64,000 nt of DNA from Nymphaea colorata (Eukaryota; Streptophyta; Magnoliopsida; Nymphaeales; Nymphaeaceae). The position numbers and the translations under genes are program-made. Below the pieces are notes generated by a model. The model was not told where the DNA came from, did not search any database, and saw nothing but the letters and a program-made list of their open reading frames with translations. Below, in pieces: positions 35,810 to 46,640 of the stretch. Each line of letters opens with the position of its first letter. Positions within the stretch are counted from its first letter, which is position 1. The stretch lies in contig NC_045143.1 of assembly GCF_008831285.2 (NCBI RefSeq), forward strand, positions 806,001 to 870,000, read 5' to 3'.

Positions 35810-36900
35810 TTGTCGTCCCATTAAACAGAAAAGGCCCTGAAAAAAAATGGGAACGGAACGTCTTGTGCAATTTCAAGGCCATAGTTTAAAGTGAAGGCTT
35901 ACCCAAATATATTTCAATGGTGAGTCCTCATAATTAACCATACATCTCCATTTGAAATCCCATGGATTGGTTGCACCTTCTCTCGATCAGGACAATATAC
36001 CACATGCATACAGTTTTTGATTGAATGACAACCTGCACCTAATCACCGTCTAGGCGTCTAATTTGGTTGAAAACTATGCACTGTTGATTTGGAATGGGAT
36101 AAAAGGATCTAGTCATAGTTAGCAGCCAATGGCATTTACTTTGTCACAAAATTTTAACTATAAAGTTTGAAATTTTTAAGAGGCACCAATGAGAAGAAAT
36201 GCTCACAAATATTAATATAAAAATAATTTTTTTTTTTTGGGGGGGGGGGGGGGTTCTGTGAGGGCAATTGCCCACACCTGCCTATAACCCTGCAGTGCAG
36301 TGATGGCCACTACTGAATCAAAAAAGAAGTGTGACCTTGGTGGTTGTTCCATTTGGTGGAGCTTTCTTTCTCCTATCCATCATCTTGAGGAAAAACTGCA
36401 CCGATATAAAGATAAATAATGGAAATCTGTCTTCTGAATGTAGAACTATCGTGATGTAGAATCATTTATGAAGATATCATCAGCCCGACAGAGATTTCAA
36501 TGAGAGGCGTGTCATTGGCATGGATATCCTACTTTTACATGGTTGAATTATTTATACCACAACGCAGCAAGCAGTGCAGAAAATAAGCATTTGATCAGAT
36601 GGACGAAGATTTATTAAGAGAGTCAAGCTTTCAAAAGTGAGATCGCGTTCACAACATTGGTCAAAATCCGTCTCCAGATCATCCTGGTCGACGTTTATTT
36701 CCAGCTGGTTAAAAGTCATGCCTTAATTTGATCATGGATGGGTTTATGGATAGAAGAAAAACTTTGCTTTTTTGCTTTTACCTATTAAATTTTGATGAAT
36801 TGTACACCTCGATTTTTTAAGTTCATGCATTCCTTAATGCACACTTCAATTTATTCCGACCAAATGGCACACTAGGTGATGCATCCCTACCCCGGCCAGG
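35810..36900. other. Intergenic AT-rich DNA
   Basis: No gene recognised. A poly-T/poly-G run at about 36230-36254 is followed by a CAATTGCCCACA segment, which recalls the GGCAATTGCCCACATAG word inside the dispersed repeats. Confidence 0.45.
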
Positions 36901-36904
36901 ATGG

Positions 36905-37096
36905 CTGAGAGGCAGTGGCGGAGCCAGAGCAGTCCAACCTTTGGATCTGAGTAGGGCCAAATAATTTAAATCTAAAAAATACATAAAGTAATTAAAAAAT
37001 AATTTTTTTTTCAATGTAAAAGTTTTTTTTTTCATTTTGCCAGGGTGGGGCCATGGCCTAGGCGCCCCCCCCCCTCCCTCCGCCCCTGCTGAGAGG
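36905..37096. mobile_element. hAT-type MITE, 176 bp, with 8-bp target duplication
   Basis: The element 36913-37088 begins CAGTGGCGGAGCCAG and ends CCTCCGCCCCTG (inverse CAGGGGCGGAGG), an imperfect terminal inverted repeat. It is flanked by a perfect 8-bp direct repeat CTGAGAGG (36905-36912 and 37089-37096). An 8-bp duplication and CAGNGGCGGAG ends are typical of plant hAT MITEs. No coding capacity. Confidence 0.9.
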
Positions 37097-37099
37097 TAC

Positions 37100-37680
37100 C
37101 AGCACAACAGCGTGGGCGCAGGCAAGGGGGCTAATCAAGACTGAGCCAGGTGAGGACAGCCTCTTCCTTGATTCCCAAGGCCTTCCAGAGTGCGTGGTAG
37201 GTTAAGTAAATGGGCCAGCCTCCGTCCGAGTTCAGCGGCTGCAAGCATCCCAACGGCCTCAGCCAGGCGCGGCCGAGGCAGCCCATCAGCTGCAGCCAGG
37301 GCGGCTGGTCAGCGATGTTGGCCAAGCATGGACGAGAGAAGCTCGGGCAGCACAGTCCGCGTGTTCATTTGTGGCACAACACGTCGAGACACTGAAGACA
37401 TGGCAGCGGGACACAACGACACAGGGTTCCTGAACACCGTTCCAGATTTTGTACCTTGGGTTGGATTTAGATAGCCTATAAATCCAAACCCAAACCAACT
37501 CTTCTTTTTGGGTTTTGGATCTTTGTAAACGGGTCGGGTGTAGACCTGGACCCGACTCACTAATTTTGTACTTTGGTGTGATCCGGCTGAATCGATCGAG
37601 TGACTCAGATGAAACCGAGTCGACAACATTGCATGATCGGCTGAACCAGTTCGCCTGACCGACCGTCGCATTTACATTAG
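37100..37680. other. GC-richer unique segment, coding status unclear
   Basis: A minus-strand frame (37131-37325) contains a protein-like stretch, WPIYLTYHALWKALGIKEEA, which I could not assign to a family. The neighbouring frames (37309-37671) include a GFGFIGYLNP segment that arises from GGTTTGGGTTT-like repetitive DNA. Possibly a captured or decayed exon. Confidence 0.25.
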
Positions 37681-38199
37681 ACGGCGGATGGAGACAGACG
37701 GCCGGCTAAAAAAATTCGGCATTTTAAAACGACTGACGTAGTTCTTCGATCGTATTCTTCGATGAACGAAATTGAAGGCGATCTCCGGCACCGTTGCTCG
37801 CTTCCAGCGCTACCAGCAGCTCCGAACCACTTCCGCAACACTCAGTGGAAGCAACACCATCGCTCGGTGAGTTTGCCAGTGGTCATACCACCTCGACTGA
37901 AAACCATCAACCCGTTGCTTATCCGGCGATAGAAATCAAACTGCACTTTCGCAAAGAAAAGGCATTGCATTTCTGGCGATTTCATCCATCGCAACAACTC
38001 CAACTCTTTCACGACCCTTAGTCAGGTTTCACTTTTGTTCGAGGAGCTCGCCGGCGGTGAAAAACACCGCCAGGACTTGACGAGGAACTCATCCCTGGCG
38101 TCTTCCCCGTGACAAGCCTCTTCATTGATTGGCGACACTCTTTTGCTGATTTTCGGCATCCGTTTGGTGGACTCCAACGGTTGACGGACAGGAAGCTGT

Positions 38200-38600
38200 T
38201 GGATAGTGGCCCTACCATATCCTTCATCTTCTAACTGTAAGGGGGCCTCATCTTCTAACTGTAAGGGGGCTTGCAGTACAAGCTTTAATTCTCCTAAAAT
38301 CTCTCACTCGCTGTAACCGTCCGGTGAGTTGAGGAAAAACATATGAGGCAGCACTATATCTGCCCAACTATTCTTTGATATAGGGTTATATGTTGATCGC
38401 CCTAACTTGGAGTCTCATAGAAGCAAACCTGAAAATCCATTGCTCTCTTGTTTCTTTCTTTCTTCCTCTCTTGCTGACAGGTGCTGGGTGTGCAAGCATC
38501 AATCACTGCTGGTGGTGAACCTGCTGTAGAGAAGTGAGTCGATCGGCAGACGTCAAACACCATTCCGCTGCATAGAAACCAACAGTGGTATCAGAGCCAA
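38200..38600 (+). mobile_element. LTR-retrotransposon remnant: LTR 3' edge and primer-binding site
   Basis: TGGTATCAGAGCC at 38586-38598 is the classic plant primer-binding site complementary to the 3' end of initiator tRNA-Met, immediately after a CA-ended sequence (about 38584). An LTR should therefore end at about 38584; its left end is not identified. No gag/pol and no matching second LTR were found downstream in the window, so this is a truncated or non-coding (TRIM/LARD-like) copy. A short tandem repeat ATCTTCTAACTGTAAGGGGG lies at about 38226-38268. Confidence 0.6.
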
Positions 38601-40390
38601 AGGCAAACATGATAACTTATATTGAAATAAAAACAAATAGGATATAATTTTTTTTTTCACATATCCAAACCAGTCAGTTTAGATATGAAGCTAAACTTTA
38701 TGTAATGTGGATTTCATTAGTTCAAATATAGAAATTCAGAATAAACGAGCAATGTCCACAATACAACTAATTTGAATTAAAAAAACACACAAATGATCCA
38801 TATGAAATATTGTACAACATGATTTCAATAACAATGTTTGGGGCAAAACAATAGCCCAATTCTTGAGCAGAGTGAAACAAGAAAAATTTCTTTACCTTGT
38901 GATGATCCATACTAACTCATCATCCTTAAGAGCAAATAAAATAAGTCTCCAAATAAAAACATTCAAACTTTATATGGGTTTTAGTTCAAGAGTGTTACAT
39001 TACGCATCTTTAACATACATTTAAAACAAGTTCACATCAACAATGGAGTAAATAAAGCCTTGTTCAATAACACTCTAAAATGATTTGAATTCATATCTGC
39101 TAGTCATCTTTGCTAAGGGTCCAAAATGACGATGAATATTCGTAAAACAAGTATAATAACATACACTTGAACAAACATAAACAGGATATGAATTTTTAAC
39201 TAATATCCAAACAAATTTAGATCTGAATATGTCATGATTCATCTTTTATCTCAAGAATATTCTTCCATAAAGAGCACAAGAAATTCATCTTTTAGCACTC
39301 TAGTGCTACTCACATTGAATGTGTAAAACTCGTAAAACCATTAGATCTAAAAATCAATGCTCATCATAATATGTTTAGATCTAATATAAACAAGATATAG
39401 ATCTTGAACAAGTCAAATCAGATTATGCTCCAAAGGAGTGCAACGTTTAGTGTGAGATCCAAATTCAATAACTAAATGGATATATAAAACAAAGTTTTGG
39501 TCATATCTAATATCTGCATGGACCCAAAATGACGATGAATGTTCGTAAAACAAGTATAATAACATATACTTGAACAAACATAAACATGATATGGATTTTT
39601 AACCAATATCCAAAAAAAATTAGATCTGAATATGACATGATTCAAACTGAATACAAATATGGATCTTAAACAACAATCAAATCCAAAGCAAAAATCCAAA
39701 TGATTATTTAGATTCAGATCTTACCAATGTGGATCCACACACAATAATATCAACACTATAATGGATATGTATTTACACAAATAAAGAAGATTCAAATTCA
39801 AATCCAATATAAACTTGTTTCAGCATAATATCCATGACACAAGGTTAATACCACTATTGAGTCATGCACATACAAAAAAACAAAATTGCGTAAGCATACA
39901 TACATGTTGCTAATCATTTTTTTTCTTCTGAAGCTCCCACTCATAAAAAGTAATATCTAAATTAATTCCATGACAAGTATAAAACAATAATACATGACCA
40001 ATAACATTTTAATATAATTTAAAATAAGGAACAACTCAATATTAAATTTTAGACCCCTTTTTCTGTAATTTTCAATCAGAATGGTACCTATATGTAATTG
40101 TAAAAGCCTTTGTTTTTTGCCGAAATTGCAAAACAATTTTTTGGAACCCTCTTTCAGTAATTTATAATAACTCTGAGGGTATTACCACAAAATTTCGTCT
40201 AAAATTGTCAGTTTTGCTGAAACTAACTTTCTCGAGCTTCTTTTTAAAAAACTTTTTAGCAAAAGCTATGTTGAATTAATTTATTAAAGTTATAACAGTG
40301 TTTATGAAAATGCTGATGAAATTATAGACTGATTTTACAATTTATGAAATTTGGGTATAAAAACCCCTTTCACGTTGAAAACATATCTTC
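38600..40390. repeat. AT-rich internal region with a direct repeat of about 120 bp
   Basis: Segments 39122-39242 and 39522-39650 match closely (AAAATGACGATGAAT, CGTAAAACAAGTATAATAAC, AGATCTGAATATG). The region is non-coding and extremely AT-rich and lies directly after the primer-binding site. It may be the decayed interior of the LTR element. Confidence 0.6.
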
Positions 40391-40393
40391 ACT

Positions 40394-41250
40394 TTGCTAT
40401 TCGGCTACGGCGCCGTGCTGTTCTACGGCACCGTCTTTCATCTATTGAGTGACTCTTTCACTTTCTCTCCACCACTTTTATTATGTTTTATTGTGCTACT
40501 AACTTGTATATTTTTTTTTATATTTTATTTATGCGATCTGTATATTTTTTTTATATTTTGTTTATGCGATTTGTTTTTATATTTAGAAAACTTCTTCTGT
40601 ACCCACATTCCGTCTCTTCTGGACTCTTTGGTCAAACCTATCGTCTAGGGTTTGTCCACCGTGCCTCTGCCGCTGATACTGCCGTGTTTCTTCACCGCCA
40701 CCGTGATGAAGACCTGCCTACCGGCACGGTGAGAACTTCCGGCAAGTCTCCTCTCCTCCCTTCTTACACTTCCACCGTACCCGACGCCCCACAGGAAAGG
40801 CAGGAGGCAACCTGCCAGGCTTCGTCCTCCAACTAGCGACTGAGAGGCCACGGTTTCTTCCAGGTGATAAACCATGGAGTGGAACACAGACCTCACATCT
40901 GCGGCACTTCATCACATGGATGAGTTTCTAGGCAGCCGCAGAACGAGAAGAAGAAGGTGAGGGGATCCTCCGATGGTCGTTCCACCGTTTCCCTTCCAAA
41001 TGCCTCGCTTTTCTTCCCCTTTCATGCCTCTGGACCATTTCCAAGCTACCATGGGCATTGGGCCACCATTGTTTTTTCTCATCAGGGTAGCCTAGATGCC
41101 ATTGACGATGAGGTTTGGGAGGAGGTTTCTACAATCATAGAGGGAGACGGTGATGCCCAAGGAGAGACCCAAAGCCATTTTGGTAATCTCCGGCCACAGG
41201 GAGACAGCCAGCCCTGCGTTAGCGTCATCACCACCGCCAATGCTACCATC
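40394..41250. other. GC-richer stretch of unclear origin
   Basis: Several overlapping frames of 80-117 codons exist on both strands, none with a recognisable domain. Composition contrasts sharply with the AT-rich left flank, as in captured gene sequence or LTR leader DNA. Confidence 0.3.
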
Positions 41251-41258
41251 TACGGTTT

Positions 41259-41495
41259 CTACGGCTTCTCCAAGCCCATGTACCAGTTGAGGAGATGAGA
41301 AGTACCATTTTCTATCTCATTGGAAATCTGATGCTGCTCTTCTTTTAAGAAAACCTGGGCTTCCTTTTCATAATTGGAGGCACAATCCGCGCACAAACTG
41401 AGTTTATCATAATCTTCATCCTTGATGAGACTGGATTTTAATATCTGCGTTCCGTGTAGATATTGTGGATAGTTCGCCCCTGTTATGGAATCCAT
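41259..41495 (-). pseudogene. Possible SMXL/D53-like gene fragment
   Basis: The 78-codon minus-strand frame includes LCADCASNYEKEAQVFL followed about 20 residues later by LLNWYMG. This is reminiscent of the Cys-X2-Cys plus LPxWLQ segment in the middle of SMAX1-like/D53 proteins (strigolactone and karrikin signalling). The start is an internal Met and no neighbouring Clp-type domains were found, so at best this is a detached fragment. The similarity is from memory of the family pattern and is weak. Confidence 0.25.
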
Positions 41496-41652
41496 ACCAC
41501 TGCATTCACATTCAAAAAAGAAAACAAGTGAATGTTAAAGTTGTTACTATAAAGTTTTGTGCAAACAATCTCTCGTAACAAATTTGTTTATTGTTTTCCT
41601 TCCTAATAATATTTTCATATTTTACTGTTCGCTATCTTTTTTGTTTCTCTTG

Positions 41653-41994
41653 AGCATAATTTAATACATGTTGCAGGAGCGATAATGCTTGAAAAGCAAA
41701 AGAGTTTCAAGTTTCAACGTTCAAAATGCCGTAGTGGAATTCTGAGTTCTAATGTAAATGCCCTAGTGGAATTTTGAGGAGGTCACCCATCCAGTACTAC
41801 TCTCAAGCACGCTTAATGCTTAATTTCAGAGTTCTAATGAAATCTGGTGGGATATGGATGACTTCCTAGAAAGTCCTCCCATCCCCTCAAAATTCCACTA
41901 CGACATTTTGGACGTTGAAACTTGAAACTCTTTTGCTTTTTGAGCACTATCGCTCCTACTACTGCAACAACTGCAACATGTATTAAATTGTGCT
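41653..41994. mobile_element. 5S-rRNA-derived hairpin element (Cassandra-like)
   Basis: The outer arms 41653-about 41741 and about 41885-41994 are inverted repeats (AATTTAATACATGTTGCA, GGAGCGATA, AGAGTTTCAAGTTTCAACGT). The core 41778-41851 is antisense 5S rRNA: read on the minus strand it carries TTAAGCGTGCTTGAGAGTAG then TACTGGATGGGTGACCTCC. A short sense copy of the adjoining 5S 3' part follows at about 41853-41880 (GGATGACTTCCTAGAAAGTC). Cassandra TRIM retrotransposons carry 5S sequence in their LTRs; two LTR pieces head-to-head would give this structure. Confidence 0.7.
41778..41851 (-). pseudogene. 5S rRNA-like segment (degenerate)
   Basis: The minus strand reads as about 70 bases of the middle and 3' part of plant 5S rRNA, with an AAGCATT-type duplication and several substitutions. 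It sits inside the hairpin element and is not part of an rDNA array. Confidence 0.75.
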
Positions 41995-41999
41995 AATTG

Positions 42000-44340
42000 T
42001 AAAATGCTGAACAATGCAAATGTGGTGAAGCCATCATCGTCGTCCCTCGGATCTCTTAGAGACGACTCGACCATCTTTTGAGTTTCGAACCAGCTCTAAG
42101 TTTTTAGGTGAGTGATTATCCGGTAGTCGCATTCAATCTTTTCCCGTCGTCATCTCTGATGTGGGTTGGATCCAACGCACCAAAGCTCGACACCAGAGGT
42201 GAGCTCTACGGGCCGGAATCTTCTGATTTCCAGCCGCCCCTGTTCTGAAGTGAATTATTCCAGCGGCTCTGTTCATCTCGGTGTCGTTGTTTCCTCCGGA
42301 GGTCCGTTGCCTTCCAAGTGCTCAGTCCAGATGCGGTTTCATCGAGCCCAAGCTTGACCAGTGTCGCCGATCCTGTTGGCCAGACTCTCGAGTTTGCCGG
42401 CCTCTCACCCAGCTGCCCCTGTTTTCGGGCGTGAGGAGCTTTCGCATCCGCGGGTGACGATTTCTGGTGACCGTTGGCTCCCCCAGTGCTCAGACGGATT
42501 CCCCAGCCAAAGGCGATCGTGAGGGACCCCTACTTCGGCTGGAAGTACTTCGGTGGACGGTCGGAATCCGTGAACTCCATCCTTCCTCTCTGCCTCTGAC
42601 CAACTGCTGAAGCCTCCCTTTTCAGCTTCAGACCGAGCTGCAGCGTTGCATCGGCCGTGTCTGCTGTCTCGGCGGCTGCTGTGACTGTTGTGGCCACTGC
42701 GGTAGCGACCTCCTTTCATAGGGAGCGGTATCGTGTCCTGCCCAGCCGCCTCGCCAACCGCTCAGTGGCGCCTCGGCGGATCGGTTCCCATCAGCCACAG
42801 ACATTTACTCTTTTCCCATCATTTGTTCAACTGAATCATGTAACATCTAATCTTTGCAAGATTGTGGCAGCAACACACTCTATAGGGAAGATTATGTTGT
42901 GGAAGTCACTGATATGCTATGGTTTTGAGCTTAATTGTTTTTATATATTTTTTAATGAAAACGTTGACTTTTTTCAATAAAAAAAAGTGAAACATGTTGC
43001 TGCGCTGCCATTGATAGGGAAAACATCTTATAAGGTCTTGTGTGGAACCAGTGTATCCAATATGACTCCTTATCCGGGAGCATTAGCCGATACGTATCGT
43101 ATGGGCACCTGTTGATATAATATGTGACTGATGCAGGTTTTTTAATTTTTTAAATCAATCAAAAACATTTTAATTAAAGTTTTTTAGACTTGTGGTAATG
43201 ATCGCAGCCATTCCTTTATTGCATGGTTTCTGCTTAATATTTGACGAAATAATCGCAAGTTCAATCAATTTTTTTAAGCCGCCTCATGACAAGATAAAGA
43301 AAAGTCTTTTCATATTATTTGAAACCAAGAAAAAGCAGGAAGTAGAAATTCCATAGTTATCAGGATCTGCTGGAGTCTGCCTAATCCATCTGATTATGTA
43401 AATAAACAAGTTGCAAGTAATTAATCAAAAGCTATAATGTAATTCCAATCACAGATTTAAAAATTTCCGAGGGACCAAATGTCCCAACGATCAGCCTTCA
43501 TCCATCGATCGCAAAACTCATCTTCCTTCGATAAACATATCCGCAACATTCTATACTCACAAGAACAGGAAATGGATTCATAATATTAATAAAATCCCTA
43601 AGCAATTACATACGGGAAGCTCACGAATTCACGTTGAACCAAAGTGCAGGGAACCTGAGACTTCTCAGCAGACGGTACTAGCACCTAAGCTATATCTCAT
43701 CACTGTGTCAGTCAGTGAGTTGCGAAATCCGCATCATTCTTGTTTAAGCATCCATTCCTTGTTCTTCCACATACGATCGTTGTAGCTATCCATCACATCA
43801 CAACTCGTTTATTCTTTCAAATAAATTCCCTTTGTTATAGTAGATTTCCTGTCCATCAAACGGGCCCTAAGCGTCATGTTTCTCCAAGCGCTTGGGTTGA
43901 AGCTGTCTTCGCCGTTCTTTTCTCCTGCCATTGCCTTCTCCACCTCTATGGATGACGTTGCAGAATTTTCACAGGCCACAGCATCCTCTGACATCCCGTG
44001 TCCCTCGTGGCCGTGACAACCTTCATTTGGCAGCCTTGAAATACTCTTCTCCTGATCATGCATTGCCTTCTTCTTCAGTGCAGCAACCCCTCTGCCCTGT
44101 TGGTGTATGGAACTTGATTCATACTGAACACTCGTATGCAAATGCGGATTTGCCCTAATCCTTATGTTGTGAAGGGGGCCGCAGTTTCTTTTATGGTCTT
44201 CTCTTTGAGAGTGTCTGTGTTGATCTGAGAGTGAATAGTGAAAGATCTGTGCGACCGTGGACGTAGAAGATTATTGCTCCGAACCATGTACTTCTTCTTT
44301 GTTGCTTTTATCTCTCTCTTGAGAGTGCGAAAGAAGAGTT
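42000..44340. other. Intergenic, no gene recognised
   Basis: The 42100-42800 stretch is GC-richer, with overlapping frames on both strands that I cannot assign. The 43800-44150 frames (minus 110 codons, plus 71-75 codons) are also unassigned. A possible tRNA-derived SINE relic lies at about 43635-43705 on the minus strand (A-box-like TAGCTTAGGTGCTAG, B-box-like GGTTCAACG). Confidence 0.35.
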
Positions 44341-44357
44341 TTGTGTGTTGTTCCTAT

Positions 44358-45049
44358 GTTAAAAATAAGAAATATATTACAAAACCTGTGAGTGTATATT
44401 TAACTAGGGTGAGTGTATATTTAACTAGGGCGGATGCCACAGAACAGCGTCAATGACGTTATGAGAGAAGCAATTAGTTGGTTGCCTTCATGTAAAGATG
44501 GGATGGATGGATGCCATTAATTTCACGTTGAAAAACACAAATTTGAGAGAGAAAGGAAGATTTCTGAGAGAGAAGAGCGGATAAACTTGTTAAGCTTTTG
44601 GAGAAGCCTGCCAAGCATCAAGGTTGCCAAAAAGGAGGAAAAGCACCGACAGTTGAAGGCAAACAATCTTTCGAGTTTACCAAATTTACCGATCCACATC
44701 AACACCCTAACATAAGTCGTTCGACTTTGAATTGTAAAACTAACTTTCTAAAGATTGTTTGCCTTCAACTGTCGGTGCTTTTCCTCCTTTTTGGCAACCT
44801 TGATGCTTGGCAGTTGGCAGGCTTCTCCAAAAGCTTACAAGTTTATCCGCTCTTCTCTCTCAGAAATCTTCCTTTCTCTGTCAAATTCGTGTTTTTCATC
44901 GTGGAATTCATGGCATCCATCCATCCCATCTTTACATGAAGGCAACCAACTAATTGCTTCACTCATAACGTCATCTGACGCTGTTCTGTGGCGTCCGCCC
45001 TAGTTAAAGACATACTCACAGGTTTTGTGATATATTTCTTATTTTTAAC
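44358..45049. mobile_element. Second foldback (hairpin) element, 692 bp
   Basis: Left arm 44358-44671 pairs with right arm 44750-45049 across a 78-base spacer. The ends are GTTAAAAATAAGAAATATAT and its inverse, and the inner ends are GTTGAAGGCAAACAATCTTT and its inverse. The left arm has a local duplication of GTGAGTGTATATTTAACTAG (about 44389-44428) missing on the right, and small indels separate the arms. No coding content. Ends differ from those of the foldback at 31743, so it belongs to another family. Confidence 0.85.
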
Positions 45050-45059
45050 ACTAGGAAGC

Positions 45060-46630
45060 CACGCACCAAACATCGACCCGGGCTTGATGAAATTGAAAGA
45101 GTTCATTTAATTGAAAGGAAATCTCGAATCCGTCACGCAATTGGGATTGAAAGCTTCTACTTGTATGCCGTTCCGGGGGTGCAAGGCTTCACAAGCGCAT
45201 AGTATACTCGAGACCTAAAGCTGAACCGTCGCGTATCATTGCATGCACCACCTTACACTAACTGAAATATATTGATTGCATTCACCAATCAAGAGGTTCT
45301 TTCATTTTCAGAATGTTACCAGCAATTTAACAATATTATCTGTGGACCAGAAGGCTATTTTACTTTCGGTGGTTAGAGGAAGATGAAATAGGAAAAGATT
45401 TAATCATTCTGTTGCCGCCGATCATTTTTGTATAATAAAAATGTCAAAGAAAAATGAAGTGCATGCTTCAAATTTGTCTACATTTTTCATTTTTTAGATT
45501 GATTGTTGAATTGTCCCGTGAAATGCACTATATTTACCTTTTAAGTTGCCAGATTCTATGAAAGCCTAGGTCCCCAATTGGATTCTGCGTTTTATCTTTC
45601 TTTTCTATTTCAAAATGACGAGTTTAGAATGGATTAAAAAAAATTATGAGATTCGAGAAAAAATGGTTGAAATCTAATGTGTAGATCACGTTATATTATA
45701 TTTAAAATACCTTTAATAGCGTAACTCGGCTCCCAAATTTCTAATGCAAACACGTCCATGTTTAGGATCCAGAAAGCGATTTTGTTGGATAAGAATATTA
45801 TATTTTTTGGTGCATGTTTTCAAAATATATAATTTATGTTATGTTTCATATTGATATCCTTTTGTGGTAGTACTGTACTACCACAAAAGTCAACACTATA
45901 GAAATTCAAAAATAAAATTGGCTGCCTATGTATATTGCTCCAAACCCCTCAAAAAAAATATATATATAATGTTATTGTAGATAATCTAATAATCAAACAT
46001 TAGATACAATTTTATCATACTTATTGAAACAAAATATATGATGCTTTTTCGTCGATATTCTTGTTGAAGTCCTCTAAACAATATTTGGTGCAACTGACCA
46101 TAAAGGAAAGCCAACTTAAAGCTGCCATGCTTTCCAGCAGTCAAGATTTCATTTTCCAATCACAAGTTGTTTTGGTAATATTTTTTACATGTATAATATT
46201 TTCATTACATAACGGTCGTCCAAATTTAAAGATTATATGAATGATTTAATTAATCATTTAATTAACCTAACTGATGGTTTATAAAGTATCACTTATAAAG
46301 CAATATTTGATAAATGAAACTTATACCATACATTTGGAAAATTAATCTTTAAATCACGTGCAGCCCATCATACTTATACATCCAAATGCTTAATGAAACA
46401 TTTATACCTCTTATAAGCCTCGTTTTAAGGTTACTTCTACTCAGGCGGGTTTGAGCAAGTGAAACTAAATGTTGGGAACTAAAATTGTTGGATATTTAGT
46501 ACCCTGTACTTTTTTGGTGGAAATCTTGTTTTACTTCCATTTGTTTCATTTCGTTTGATTTTATGAAATTCCTTACATTGAGAAGTTAATAGGAAAAAAA
46601 TTTATTCCAACATTGCTTGGTATTAAAGTT
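45060..46630. other. Intergenic AT-rich DNA
   Basis: No gene recognised. A perfect 15-bp palindrome with a single-base centre lies at 45859-45889. Confidence 0.5.
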
Positions 46631-46640
46631 TCATAATAGC

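Noticed and set aside
40957-41298. 113-codon plus frame as a gene
   Set aside because: No recognisable domain or promoter, and competing frames exist on both strands in the same GC-richer patch.
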